Positions 25,654 through 34,058 of a stretch of 34,058 bases of DNA are shown here, piece after piece. A model generated the notes under the pieces. It was given only the letters and a program-made list of their open reading frames with translations. It had not been told where the DNA came from and searched no databases. The position numbers and the translations under genes are program-made. Positions within the stretch are counted from its first letter, which is position 1, and each line of letters begins with the position of its first letter. Origin of the DNA: Rhodocyclaceae bacterium. GTDB lineage: Bacteria; Pseudomonadota; Gammaproteobacteria; Burkholderiales; Rhodocyclaceae. The stretch spans positions 27,383 to 61,440 of the forward strand of contig JAGRFZ010000090.1 of the NCBI GenBank assembly GCA_020445785.1, written 5' to 3'.

Positions 25654-27184
25654 TGCCGGCCTCCGGGTTTCCAAAGGTGATCTCCACGCGGGTTCCTGCC
25701 CCCAGTCGACTGGTGAATGCAATGTCGCCACCGAGGCGATCGATGATCCTCCGTGCCAGCGGCAGACCGATGCCGAGTCCGGTGCTCTTGGTCGTGAAGA
25801 AGGGTTTGAAGATCTGCTCCATCTGCTCCGAGGTCATGCCGGGGCCGCTGTCCTCGACCACCAGGCGCAACGGGCGCCGGCCGAACTGGGCGTCGATGGT
25901 CACGCGCAGCATGCCGCCCCGCGGCATCGCTTCGAGCGCGTTCGAGAGCACGGTATGGGCGAGTTGGGAGACCACCGCGCGGCTGCCCGAGATCACCGGC
26001 GCGACTTCGCCGCGCTGGGTCAGCACCACATCCACCCGCTGCTTCTCCATCTGGGTGCGCATGCCGGCCAGGCATTCGTGCACGACTGCGCCGACATCCA
26101 CCGCCTCGTCGGAATGGGAGTTGATCGGCCCGGCATACACCAGCAGTTCCTTGAGCCAGCGCCCGAGTCGATCGGACTGACGAATGATCGACTCGAGGTT
26201 GCGCTTGAGACAGGCACCGTCGCTGTCCATCGCCAACTCGGCACTGGAGCGGATCGCCGCCAGCGGATTGCGGATGCCGTGGGCGACGGCGGCCGACATT
26301 TCGCCGATCACCATCAGGTTTTCGGCGTCGATCAGGCGCGCCTGCTGCTGGTCGATCAGGCGTTCGCCACGCCGGGCGATCCATACCAACGCGCCGAACA
26401 GCACGACGCCGCTGAACAGGGCCAGCGCCCACACCAGCAGCTTTCCGGTGAATAGGGTCTGGCGCAGCGACTTGGGCTGCTTGTAGACCTCGACGACCGA
26501 GGCGACCTCACCGTTCATGTCGAACAGGGGAATGTATTCTTCGACGAAATAGCCGCCTGCGCCGCCTTCGTAGCGGTGGTCCATGCGCCGTACTTCGTCG
26601 CGGAACGGCGAGAAGCTGTGATTGACGGTGAGCTTCTTCTGCTGGAAGGCGCGTTCCAGTTCGCTGTTCGAATCTTCCATCTGGCCGAGTTCGCCGACCG
26701 CGGTGGACCACACCAGCTCACGGTCGCGCGAATAGACCTTGACCATTACCACGTCGGGCAACATCGCCACATGGGAAAGGAATTCGGCGCGGGCCGCAGC
26801 GGCCCGCTCGGCGGACACATCGAACCGGTCGGCATCGAAGTGGGGATCGAGGATCTGGCCGAGGGTCAATTGGCCGATCATGCCGCCGTGCAGGACTTCG
26901 GTATCGGCCAGATTGCCGATGAATTCGCTGGTCAGGGTCGCATCGTGGCGCAGGATGGCCTCACCGACGAAGTGCGAAAGTACAGCGGCAAAGGCCGCGA
27001 TCACCATCATCACCGCGACGAAACTCGCGGCCGCGAACCATTTCAGCAGGCGGAAGCGGTCCGGCGACTGCTCCGCCGGGCGGCTGGCCGCATCGACGGC
27101 AGTCGGCGCGGTCTCGGCACCGCCATCGGCGGCGGCGCCGGAACGCCCACCCTTGAGCCAGCCGTTCAGTATCGACAACTCCAT
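25646..27184 (-). CDS. Membrane sensor histidine kinase partner of the sigma-54 regulator
   Basis: A 512-residue kinase with GGAGG before ATG 27184. A charged, Ala-rich cytoplasmic N-terminus (1-45) precedes helix 1 (49-73), a periplasmic sensor domain of about 175 residues, and helix 2 (248-270). The phosphoacceptor His302 is in VAHGIRNPLAAIRSS, as in NtrB/ZraS-type kinases; the catalytic domain has LSNALEAMPRGG, VEDSGPGM and TGLGIGLPLARRI. The sensor region contains isolated His and Asp residues (HFDADRFD; MDHRYEGG) but no known metal motif, so its signal is unknown. It overlaps the regulator gene by eight bases, so the two form one operon. Confidence 0.94.
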
Positions 27185-27281
27185 TCCCTTTACCCTCCTG
27201 GTCGCCCCGCCGGCTGCATCCGACGGGGCTGTCCGCTGCGACCTTCGCTGCAGGTGCAGCAACAACTCTGCTCCGATTCTG

Positions 27282-27298
27282 GATCAATAACCTTGATC
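27282..27298. promoter_or_regulatory. GATCAA-N5-TTGATC dyad upstream of the kinase gene
   Basis: Two perfect six-base arms around TAACC, about 100 bases upstream of the kinase ATG in the 229-base gap 27185-27413. A second short dyad, GCTGCA-GG-TGCAGC, lies at 27247-27260. The gap otherwise shows no gene and no promoter that I can call with confidence. Confidence 0.35.
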
Positions 27299-27413
27299 GC
27301 GCTCACATTTTGTTGCGAATCGGGCGCCATGACCAGAGCCCCAGGTAGGCAATAGGCTTCCCGGAACTGCAAAATCCTGTGACGACCCGAAACCCCTTTT
27401 GGACATTGACATA

Positions 27414-28037
27414 TCACGGTTTCCTGATGGGCTCGGCAGCCGCCGAATCGCTCGTCGGGGCCCCGACGTGGGCACCCGGCCGGTAGCGATGGCGCTCGTC
27501 TCGCTGCGGTGCGGAATCATCTACCGTCTCCTGCGCCGCAACACGGCGCACCGCGAAGCGCCAGTCCGCATAGGTTCGGGCCGCTTCGAAGGCCTCCTCG
27601 CCGCTGCCGAAGCCGGCCCGCTTGAGCGGCGTGCGCGACGAGCGGCTGTGTACGCCGAGCACGCGACCGGCTTCGTCGGTGATCACCGCCCAGGGCGCTC
27701 CGGCGCCGACCGGGTCCGCGTAGATGCGCCGCAGATGGCGCCGGACCGAGACCCCCCGGCTGTCGTGCAGCAATGCCTCGAGATTCGTCGGCAACTGCCC
27801 GAAGGTCGGCCCGCTGCGCTGATACGAGAGCAGGGCCTGGCGGATCTGGCGCCCGACGAAGAGCAGTTCGCGCTCGGCTTCGCGCTGGCTGGCCAGTTGC
27901 CACGACTGTCCGAGCCAGGCCAGCGAGGTACCCATCAGGGCAATGCCCAGGAGCAGCGCGACATAGGTGAATCCAGCCGCGCGCTGCCGCACCGAGGACG
28001 GCGCCACCGGCAAGTGAGGCGTCCCGCCGATGGCCAT
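27414..28037 (-). CDS. Pseudopilin-like protein lacking the +5 glutamate
   Basis: A 207-residue protein. A prepilin-type segment RAAGFTYVALLLGIALMGTSL sits at about residues 20-40, but position +5 after the cleavage Gly is Ala, not Glu. Minor pseudopilins at the pilus tip (GspK type) also lack this Glu. The body (REAERELLFVGRQIRQALLSY; LRRIYADPVGAGAPWAVITDEAGRVLGVHS) matches the 'type II secretion system protein' found in betaproteobacterial PilMNO-type clusters. The ATG at 28037 overlaps the previous stop as TGATG. It is the last gene of the secretion operon on this strand. Its C-terminal 40 residues are low-complexity and polar. Confidence 0.82.
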   Translation of the reverse strand: MAIGGTPHLPVAPSSVRQRAAGFTYVALLLGIALMGTSLAWLGQSWQLASQREAERELLFVGRQIRQALLSYQRSGPTFGQLPTNLEALLHDSRGVSVRRHLRRIYADPVGAGAPWAVITDEAGRVLGVHSRSSRTPLKRAGFGSGEEAFEAARTYADWRFAVRRVAAQETVDDSAPQRDERHRYRPGAHVGAPTSDSAAAEPIRKP

Positions 28038-28411
28038 CACAGCGCACCGTAGGCGACGCCACCACGTGTCACCCCCTCGGCGCCGCTGCGCACGTCGTAC
28101 ACGGCACCGAGATCGGCTCGTGACGGCGCCACCATCAGCCATGTCTCGGCGCTGTCGGTCAGTGGATCCACCGGTACCGCCCGCAGGTAGCGGCGTTCGA
28201 CCAGTTGCTCGAGGGCATCCGGATATCGACCGTGATCGGCGAAATGCTTGTCGAGCGCGTCGCGCATCAGCAGCAGGTTTTCCCGCAGCACGTTCTCGCG
28301 CGCCCGATCGACGCTGTGCAGGTAGCGCGGCGTGGCGATGGTCAGCAGCAGCGCGATCACGACCATCACGACCAGCATTTCGATCAGCGTAAAGCCCCGG
28401 CGCCTGCGCAT
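28037..28411 (-). CDS. Type II secretion pseudopilin (GspG/H-like, second of three)
   Basis: A 124-residue pseudopilin. The leader is very short (MRRRRG), then FTLIEMLVVMVVIALLLTI with Glu at +5. The globular part has RENLLLMRDALDKHFADHGRYPDALEQLVERRYL and VPVDPLTDSAETW, the GspG-like scaffold without the calcium loop. The ATG at 28411 overlaps the preceding stop (TGATG); two GTG codons lie directly upstream in frame. Confidence 0.88.
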   Translation of the reverse strand: MRRRRGFTLIEMLVVMVVIALLLTIATPRYLHSVDRARENVLRENLLLMRDALDKHFADHGRYPDALEQLVERRYLRAVPVDPLTDSAETWLMVAPSRADLGAVYDVRSGAEGVTRGGVAYGAL

Positions 28412-28890
28412 CACCACTCCCGATACCGGCTGCCGTCGATCGCGCGACGATCGGACAGCGAATAGACGTCGAAGACGTCCCTGCCTTCGCGCGGATTCTC
28501 GTGGCTGCTGGCATAGCTGCGCTTGCCCCAGGTCTGCGCCGCCGGCAGCGAGGGGTCGGGATGCATCGGGTCGCGCGGCAGCCGGCGCAGAAAGTAGAGG
28601 CGCTCACCGCGGCTGCTGTGCAGGTCCACGACGCCCTCCACCAGGGCCTCCAGCCGCGGCGGAAAGCCGGAGGCATCGGCGGGTCCGGCCACCCGCCCGC
28701 GATCGACCGCGTCCTTGTAGGCGTCGAGCGCGGTCCGAATCCGGCGCAGCGCGTGGCGCAGCTCCTGTTCGTGACTGCGCTGCACCGCAAGTTCGGCGAT
28801 CGGCAATGCCACCGAGGCGAGCACGCCGACGATGGCCAGCGTGACCACCAGTTCGATCAGCGTGAAGCCCCCCGGCCGCCATGCCCTCAT
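28411..28890 (-). CDS. Type II secretion pseudopilin (first of three)
   Basis: A 159-residue pseudopilin with leader MRAWRPGG, then FTLIELVVTLAIVGVLASVA with Glu at +5. The body resembles GspG (RRIRTALDAYKDAVDRGR; YFLRRLPRDPMHPDP; DVFDVYSLSD), and the C-terminus IDGSRYREW is typical of this subfamily. Its ATG overlaps the secretin stop as ATGA. Together with the two downstream genes it gives three accessory pseudopilins beside the separate gspG at 22571. Confidence 0.88.
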   Translation of the reverse strand: MRAWRPGGFTLIELVVTLAIVGVLASVALPIAELAVQRSHEQELRHALRRIRTALDAYKDAVDRGRVAGPADASGFPPRLEALVEGVVDLHSSRGERLYFLRRLPRDPMHPDPSLPAAQTWGKRSYASSHENPREGRDVFDVYSLSDRRAIDGSRYREW

Positions 28891-31279
28891 GGCAGCACCT
28901 GGAGGCTGAAGGGACCGCTCGCCTGCACCGGCAGACCCTGGCGTTCGGCACCGATCGGCGCCACGCTCGACAGATGGACAAGGGCCTGCGCAACCGCCTT
29001 GCGGGCGCGCAGACGGAGGGTCACGAGTTCGCCGCTGCCGCCGACCGCGCGACCGTCGTCCCGCACGACCCCCATCGCGATGCGGCCACCGGCAGGATAG
29101 ATGCGCTGGCGGAATGCGGTACCGCCCTCGCCGTCGCGCAGTGCCCCACCCTCGCTGATCTCGAGCACTTCGAATTCGGCCGGGTCGATGCGCATCTGTA
29201 ACGAGGTGGCGGTCAGCGGGGCTTCGCTGTCGGAGATCAACGATAGGTTGAATGCCTCGCCCACCCGGACCTGGGCCGGACCGCGCCATCGGTAGCGCAC
29301 CGGCTGACCTGCCGCCGGCGCACGGACGCGCTTGCCCGCAGCGGCGGCGGCCGGCGCCGGCGGTGCCACGTCGGTGGCCGTGGCGGTGACCGGCGGTGCC
29401 ACGTCGGTGGCCGTGGCGGTGACCGGCATTGCCGCGTCGCGCGGCGCGGGCGGTGCAGCGGGGATCCGGGTGGCGGCCACGGCGGCACTCGCGTCGGCCA
29501 GCAGCGGTGCACCGCTGGCGCGACCGCGGGCGAGGGGTTGGGATACCCGCAGCACGGCATCGGTGCCCGACCAGATGCCGGCCAGGCTCATGTTCGGCCG
29601 CCGCACGTTGCGCACCACGTGGGGCGTGATCAGCAACACCACTTCCGTCTTCTTGGCATCGGCGAGTTCGCTCGAGAACAGACGGCCGATGCCCGGCAGA
29701 TCGCCCAGCAGCGGGACCTTGGTCGCGGTGCGGGTGTCGTCGTCGCGCAGCAGACCCATCAGCACCTGGGTCTCGCCGTCGTGCAGCCGCAACATGGTCT
29801 GCGCGTTTCGCGTGCTGACCTGGATCGGCGTGGTGCCGTTGGGCGTCGGCGGCAGCCGGCTGAAGGTACTGACCTCGAGCCCGACCCGGATCGCGACGTC
29901 GTCGTCGAGGTGCACGGTGGGTTCGACCTCCAGCTTGAGCCCGACATCCAGGTATTGGATCTGGTCGGTGGTCACCGGCGTGCCGGTCGACGGGGTGACG
30001 ATCGCGGTCACCACCGGTACGCGGTCGCCGATATGTACCTTGGCCTGCTCGCGGCTGCGCACGCGGATGCGCGGGCTGGCGAGGATGTTGGTGTCGCCGT
30101 CTTCCTTCTTCAGGTTGAGCACCAGGCCGCTGTTCACGCCGATGGTGCCGCCATTGAGGATCTGCGCACGCTCGAGGGTGCCGCCCGGGCCGACCAGTTG
30201 CGACGGGAATTTGAGCCCGAGTTCGGTCAGCTTGCTGCGCGTGACCTCGAGCACCTCGACCTCGAGCACCACCTCGGGCTCGGCCAGATCCTGAGCGGCG
30301 ATCAGCTTCTCGGCAAGGCGGATCGCCTCCGGCGTGTCCCGCATCACCAGCAGATTCAGCCGCTCGTCGATGTAGACGTCGTCGGCCTTGAGAATGGTCT
30401 TCAGCATCTGCTGGGTCTGCTTGACGTCGCCGTTGGTGAGGTAGAAGGGCTTGATCACCAGATCCTGAAATTCCTTCACCTTCTGCGGCGTGTTCGGGTA
30501 GATCAGGATGGTGTTCTCGTTGATCAGCCGGCGCTCGAGCTGGCTTTGCACCAGCAGCAGTTCGATGGCGTCTTCGATCGGCACGTCACGCACGAAGATC
30601 GTGACGCTGGTGGCGCCGCGCACGTCCTTGTCGAGCAGAAAATTGATACCGCTCGCGCGGGACAGCACGTCGAGCACCATCTTCAACGGTGCGTCGCGAA
30701 ATTCCAGCGACACGGGTTGGTGCAGCTTGGAACGCATCTGGGGCATCGAGGCCGCCTCGCGCAGGCGGACACGGTCGATCTCGGCCTTCAGGGCGCGAGC
30801 GCCGTCATGGCTCGGATCGAGCGCCAGGACATTGGCCGTGAGGCGTTCGGCCGCCTCGACGTCACCCCGGGCAATAGCCTCGCGCGCCTGCGCGTCGATG
30901 CCCGACAGCACGTCACGATTGGCGGCAAGACGCAGGCTGTCGCGCGCCCGCGGATGGGTCGGATCGATCGCCTGGACGCGCTCGTAGGCCCGCCGCGCCG
31001 CCTCGGCGTCGCCGGCCAGCTCGGCCTCGCGGGCATCGGCGAGGATGCGGTCGACGGCGCGCTGGCGGGCACGGATCAGGGCCACCCGATGGGACAGTTC
31101 GCCCGGATGCTCGTCGACCGCCCGCTGCAGCCGAGCCAGACCTTCTTCGATGTGCCCGTCATCGATCAAGACCAGACCCTCGTCGCGCAGGCGCTGGCCG
31201 GCACAACCGCCGATCAGGGCGGTCATGAACAGCAACAGCAGGATCCGGCCCGCGACGCGGGCCGGCCAGTAGCATCGGG

Positions 31280-31283
<4 letters not shown>
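28887..31283 (-). CDS. gspD: Secretin lipoprotein with N-terminal TPR and C-terminal cohesin-like domain
   Basis: A 798-residue outer-membrane pore protein. The lipobox IGGC (Cys27) suggests lipid anchoring without a separate pilotin. TPR-like helices (about 30-165) come first, then secretin N-domains (PVSLEFRDAPLKMVLDVLSRASG; NDVKQ-type repeats) and the secretin core (EVVLEVEVLEVTRSKLTELGL; VPLLGDLPGIGRLFSSE; VVLLITPHVVRN). After a Pro/Ala/Thr linker with an 11-residue duplication comes a beta-rich cohesin-like domain (about 660-798; VRVGEAFNLSLISDSEAPLT, SLQMRIDPAEFEVLEISEGG). Start and stop overlap both neighbours by four bases. The cohesin-like tail is not part of classical GspD. Confidence 0.92.
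29358..29423 (-). repeat. Exact 33-bp tandem duplication in the secretin linker
   Basis: Two identical 33-base units (29358-29390 and 29391-29423) each code for VTATATDVAPP in the linker before the cohesin-like domain. Identity at base level points to a recent duplication. Confidence 0.9.
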
Positions 31284-31804
<521 letters not shown>

Positions 31805-31805
31805 G

Positions 31806-32351
31806 CTACATCCTCGCCATGTACAGGTTGAGCCGTACATGGGCATCGAGCCGACTCTGGCTGATGCGCTCGCGGGCGAAGCCGAGTTCGTCCACGGCCA
31901 GGGTCGGCACCGATCTCAGCACCTGGTCGACGAAACCGCGGATCTGCCCGTAGCGACCGGACAGCGGCACCAGTACCTGATAACTGACCAGGCCGGCACG
32001 GCGATCGTCGGCCACCGAGTAGTCGCCACGCTGGACCTGCAGGCCGAATTCGCCCGCCGCCGCATAGACCTTTTCGAGCAGATGCGGCGCCTGGGTGCGG
32101 TCGGGGAAATGCTGGTAGAAGCTCGCGAGCTGCTCGTCGACGGTCTTGACCGGTGTCACCGGACGCGGCGCCTGCACCTGCCGCCGGGCCTCGTCGACCA
32201 CCACCCGGGTTTCCTGCAATTGTCGCTTGGCCGGCAGCAGCGCACTGATCCCGGCCACCAGCGCACAGGCGATCAGGCCTGCGCCGACTGCGCCGGCCCC
32301 TCCGGCGCGACGGCAATGCTCCATCAGTCTCAGTCTATGGATTGCGGTCAT
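31806..32351 (-). CDS. PilO/GspM-like inner-membrane protein
   Basis: A 181-residue bitopic protein with one helix (about 18-41) and a periplasmic ferredoxin-like domain (TPVKTVDEQLASFYQHFPDR; YQVLVPLSGRYGQIRGFVDQVL; LDAHVRLNLYMARM), as in PilO. GGAGG precedes the ATG at 32351. It overlaps the PilN-like gene by 17 bases and is followed after one base by the GspC-like gene. It should dimerise with the PilN-like protein in the inner-membrane platform. Confidence 0.85.
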   Translation of the reverse strand: MTAIHRLRLMEHCRRAGGAGAVGAGLIACALVAGISALLPAKRQLQETRVVVDEARRQVQAPRPVTPVKTVDEQLASFYQHFPDRTQAPHLLEKVYAAAGEFGLQVQRGDYSVADDRRAGLVSYQVLVPLSGRYGQIRGFVDQVLRSVPTLAVDELGFARERISQSRLDAHVRLNLYMARM

Positions 32352-32892
32352 CGTTCTGCCTCCACACGGCGCTCAGGCTGAAGCGCACCGGCTGATCCGG
32401 GTCGTCGAGGGCCACCTCGTGGGTGATCAGGGCAACCTCGCCCAGCATCGGTGACGCCGCAAGCCGGGCGTTGTAGTTCAGCATCGAGCGCAGATCCCTG
32501 GCCTGCGCTTCGATGCGGACCACCCGCTTGTCGGGGTCGGGCAGCAGCGCGGTGATCGCGACGTCGTTGCCGTCCGCGGCCTCGATCTCGGCCAGCAGAT
32601 CTCCCCAGGGAATCGCCAGTCGGTCGGCCACGGCCTGGGCCCCCTCGAGTTTCTCGCGTTCGGCCTTCTCGGATTTCCTGCGGGCATCGCTGTCCTTGCG
32701 GGCAACCCGCGCTTCGACCGGCCGCAGCGAGTCGATGCGTGCCAGCACTACCCGCTCCTGGTCGAGTTGCCGGTGCACCTCGACCAGATCGGCCAGCACC
32801 AGGCCACACGCCACGAGCCCTCCGATCAGCAGCGCGATGCCGAATGCCGAACTGCGCGGCGCACGATGGAAATCCAGATCCAGATCTTTCAT
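32335..32892 (-). CDS. PilN/GspL-C-like inner-membrane protein
   Basis: A 185-residue protein with a short cytoplasmic start (MKDLDLDFHRAPRSS), a membrane helix (AFGIALLIGGLVACGLVLADL), a coiled coil (roughly 45-85) and a ferredoxin-like periplasmic fold. The N-terminus of PilN normally binds the PilM groove, and the PilM-like gene is directly upstream; their stop and start overlap as ATGA. The open frame is longer, but ATG 32892 fits the family. Confidence 0.83.
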   Translation of the reverse strand: MKDLDLDFHRAPRSSAFGIALLIGGLVACGLVLADLVEVHRQLDQERVVLARIDSLRPVEARVARKDSDARRKSEKAEREKLEGAQAVADRLAIPWGDLLAEIEAADGNDVAITALLPDPDKRVVRIEAQARDLRSMLNYNARLAASPMLGEVALITHEVALDDPDQPVRFSLSAVWRQNDDRNP

Positions 32893-33698
32893 GGCGCCCC
32901 CGTCCCCCAGGCCATCGCGTAATCGGTGGCGCCGGCTGCCGGAACCAGTGTCCAGCCCAGCGCCTCGACCGCTTCGAGCTTCTCCGCGGCGATCCGGGGC
33001 GCGTGGATGATCACTTCCGGCTGCGCTTCGCCGCCGAGCAGCTTCAACTCGCGTTCGACCAGGTCCCGCAGGCCGTCCTCGTCCACCGTCACCGAGCAAT
33101 TGCGCACCGCCGTCCAGCCGCCCCGGTCGCCGGCCGCGATCGTCACCCGCCCGCGCTCGGCCAGGACGAAGAGAAACCGCTTGCGCCCCAGCGGCAGCGC
33201 CAGCGGATTGAAAGCGTGCATCAGGTACGGCTGCACGCCGCTCAGGCGACAGCCGGCTTCTCGGGTGACGCGGGCGATGCCGTCGATCAACTCGCGATCG
33301 ATTGCGCAGGCCATCCGACCGCATCCCGTCCGGGCCTCGTCGAAACGGATCTCCCAGTTTGCGGCGGCCTCGCCGTAGACCCGCTCGAAACAGGCCCTCG
33401 CGTAGCCGGCGAACTCGGCCGGCGACCCGATCTCGGGGTTCCACGGAATCACTTGGAAGCGTACCCAGTGGCTCGACAGCACGACCTTGAGGCGACCCCG
33501 CACCGGACGGTCGCCCTGCAGCATCGATGCCAAGCCCTCGAGCACGAAGCGCCAGCAATCGGCGTCGCCGGCGGCCGGGCTGAGGTCGGCCCGGCGCCAT
33601 GCTTCGAGTCGGCGACGCAATCCGTAGGCGAGACGCGTCAGTTCGATCCGGCCGGGCGCCAGTGCGGCGCAGAATTCACTGCGAAACAAAAGTGACAC
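32889..33698 (-). CDS. PilM/GspL-N-like cytoplasmic actin-fold protein
   Basis: A 269-residue protein without membrane helix. Segments such as VRGRLKVVLSSHWVRFQVIPW, ARVTREAGCRLSGVQPYLMHAFNPLA and VTVDEDGLRDLVERELKLLGG fit a reduced PilM/GspL actin-like domain; it is shorter than PilM (about 350). I chose GTG 33698, which has GGAG seven bases upstream; TTG 33713 is an alternative. The gene starts within the end of gspE (23-base overlap). It should recruit the ATPase to the PilN-like partner. Confidence 0.78.
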   Translation of the reverse strand: MSLLFRSEFCAALAPGRIELTRLAYGLRRRLEAWRRADLSPAAGDADCWRFVLEGLASMLQGDRPVRGRLKVVLSSHWVRFQVIPWNPEIGSPAEFAGYARACFERVYGEAAANWEIRFDEARTGCGRMACAIDRELIDGIARVTREAGCRLSGVQPYLMHAFNPLALPLGRKRFLFVLAERGRVTIAAGDRGGWTAVRNCSVTVDEDGLRDLVERELKLLGGEAQPEVIIHAPRIAAEKLEAVEALGWTLVPAAGATDYAMAWGTGAP

Positions 33699-34058
33699 GG
33701 TTGATCTCCGCAAGCGTGCTGCGTCCGGCGCGGACCAGGTCTACCGCCGATTCGCGCAAAAGCCGGGTGCCCTTGCGCCGGGCGGCGGCCTTGATCTGGC
33801 CGATCGGCGCACGGTCGATGATGAGTTGGCGCAATTCGTCGTCGAGGAGCAGGACTTCCGCAATCGCCGAACGCCCGCGATAGCCGCTGCCACGGCAACG
33901 GCCGCAGCCCTCGCCCTCGACGAATTCGAACGCGTCGGCGGTGTCGGGGTCGATGCCCGATTCGCGCAGGGAATCCGGCGAGGGGCTGCCGGGTCGCGCG
34001 CAATCCCGACACACCAGGCGGACCAGACGCTGAGCCAGGATGCCGTTGAGGGCGGCGA
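33676..34058 (-). CDS. gspE: C-terminal end of the secretion ATPase GspE/PilB (partial)
   Basis: The gene enters from the right edge; only its last 126 residues are visible. They begin LNGILAQRLVRLVCRDC, the usual segment before the zinc-binding tetracysteine site of GspE/PilB, here CRDC and CGRC about 34 residues apart. The C-terminal helical tail follows (GRSAIAEVLLLDDELRQLIIDRAPIGQIKAAARRKG; LLRESAVDLVRAGRSTLAEINRVT). The nucleotide-binding part lies outside the window. It is the first visible gene of the overlapping secretion operon. Confidence 0.93.
   Translation of the reverse strand, partial: AALNGILAQRLVRLVCRDCARPGSPSPDSLRESGIDPDTADAFEFVEGEGCGRCRGSGYRGRSAIAEVLLLDDELRQLIIDRAPIGQIKAAARRKGTRLLRESAVDLVRAGRSTLAEINRVTFVSQ

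Noticed and set aside
27330..27345. A GG-N10-GC match on the - strand upstream of the kinase gene as sigma-54 promoter
   Set aside because: Only the GG, GC and TTGC positions fit (CGGGAA in place of TGGCAC). This is too weak to call by eye.

Overview
The window reads as chromosomal DNA of a GC-rich Gram-negative bacterium. The gene families (PurT, YjdF, tandem YceI with cytochrome b561, and a PilM/N/O-type hybrid type II secretion cluster) suggest a betaproteobacterium, perhaps of the Rhodocyclales/Burkholderiales kind. That placement is inferred from gene content; no rRNA, tRNA, insertion sequence, phage gene or CRISPR array was seen.

Region 1 (1-8552) looks like ordinary housekeeping and envelope genes, mostly on the + strand. 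It holds the end of a membrane transporter, a cytochrome b561 with two YceI lipid-binding proteins, a small membrane protein, a DUF1028 protein, purT, yjdF, a DUF2059-like exported protein, a membrane histidine kinase (- strand) and a DEDDh exonuclease.

Region 2 (8672-21944, all - strand) is a copper-handling gene run headed by a giant 2026-residue multicopper oxidase of the MofA/McoA/MnxG/OmpB type. In transcription order: oxidase; a pair of hairpins; a secreted beta-propeller protein; a Sco-type protein with an octapeptide Met/His repeat; a second Sco protein; an unusual fusion of a c-type cytochrome to a type 1 periplasmic binding protein; a Csp1-like copper-storage protein with exactly 13 cysteines and a twin-arginine leader; a small Cys/His-rich protein; and a His-rich outer-membrane beta-barrel protein.

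Region 3 (22571-34058) is an atypical type II secretion system that starts divergently from the oxidase. gspG and gspF lie on +. A sigma-54 response regulator and its membrane kinase follow on -. Then a tightly overlapping - strand operon reads GspE (cut by the window edge), PilM-like, PilN-like, PilO-like, GspC/PilP-like, a secretin lipoprotein with a C-terminal cohesin-like domain, and three pseudopilins.

The 626-base gap between the oxidase and gspG carries a near-consensus sigma-54 promoter facing gspG, a weaker one facing the oxidase, and several perfect dyads between them. The model I infer is a self-contained locus in which the oxidase is exported by Sec, loaded with copper in the periplasm by the Sco and storage proteins, then moved folded across the outer membrane by the neighbouring secretion system, all under the local sigma-54 two-component pair. 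Substrate (Mn(II), Fe(II) or other), regulation and secretion are inferences; gene order, motifs and promoter matches are seen in the sequence.
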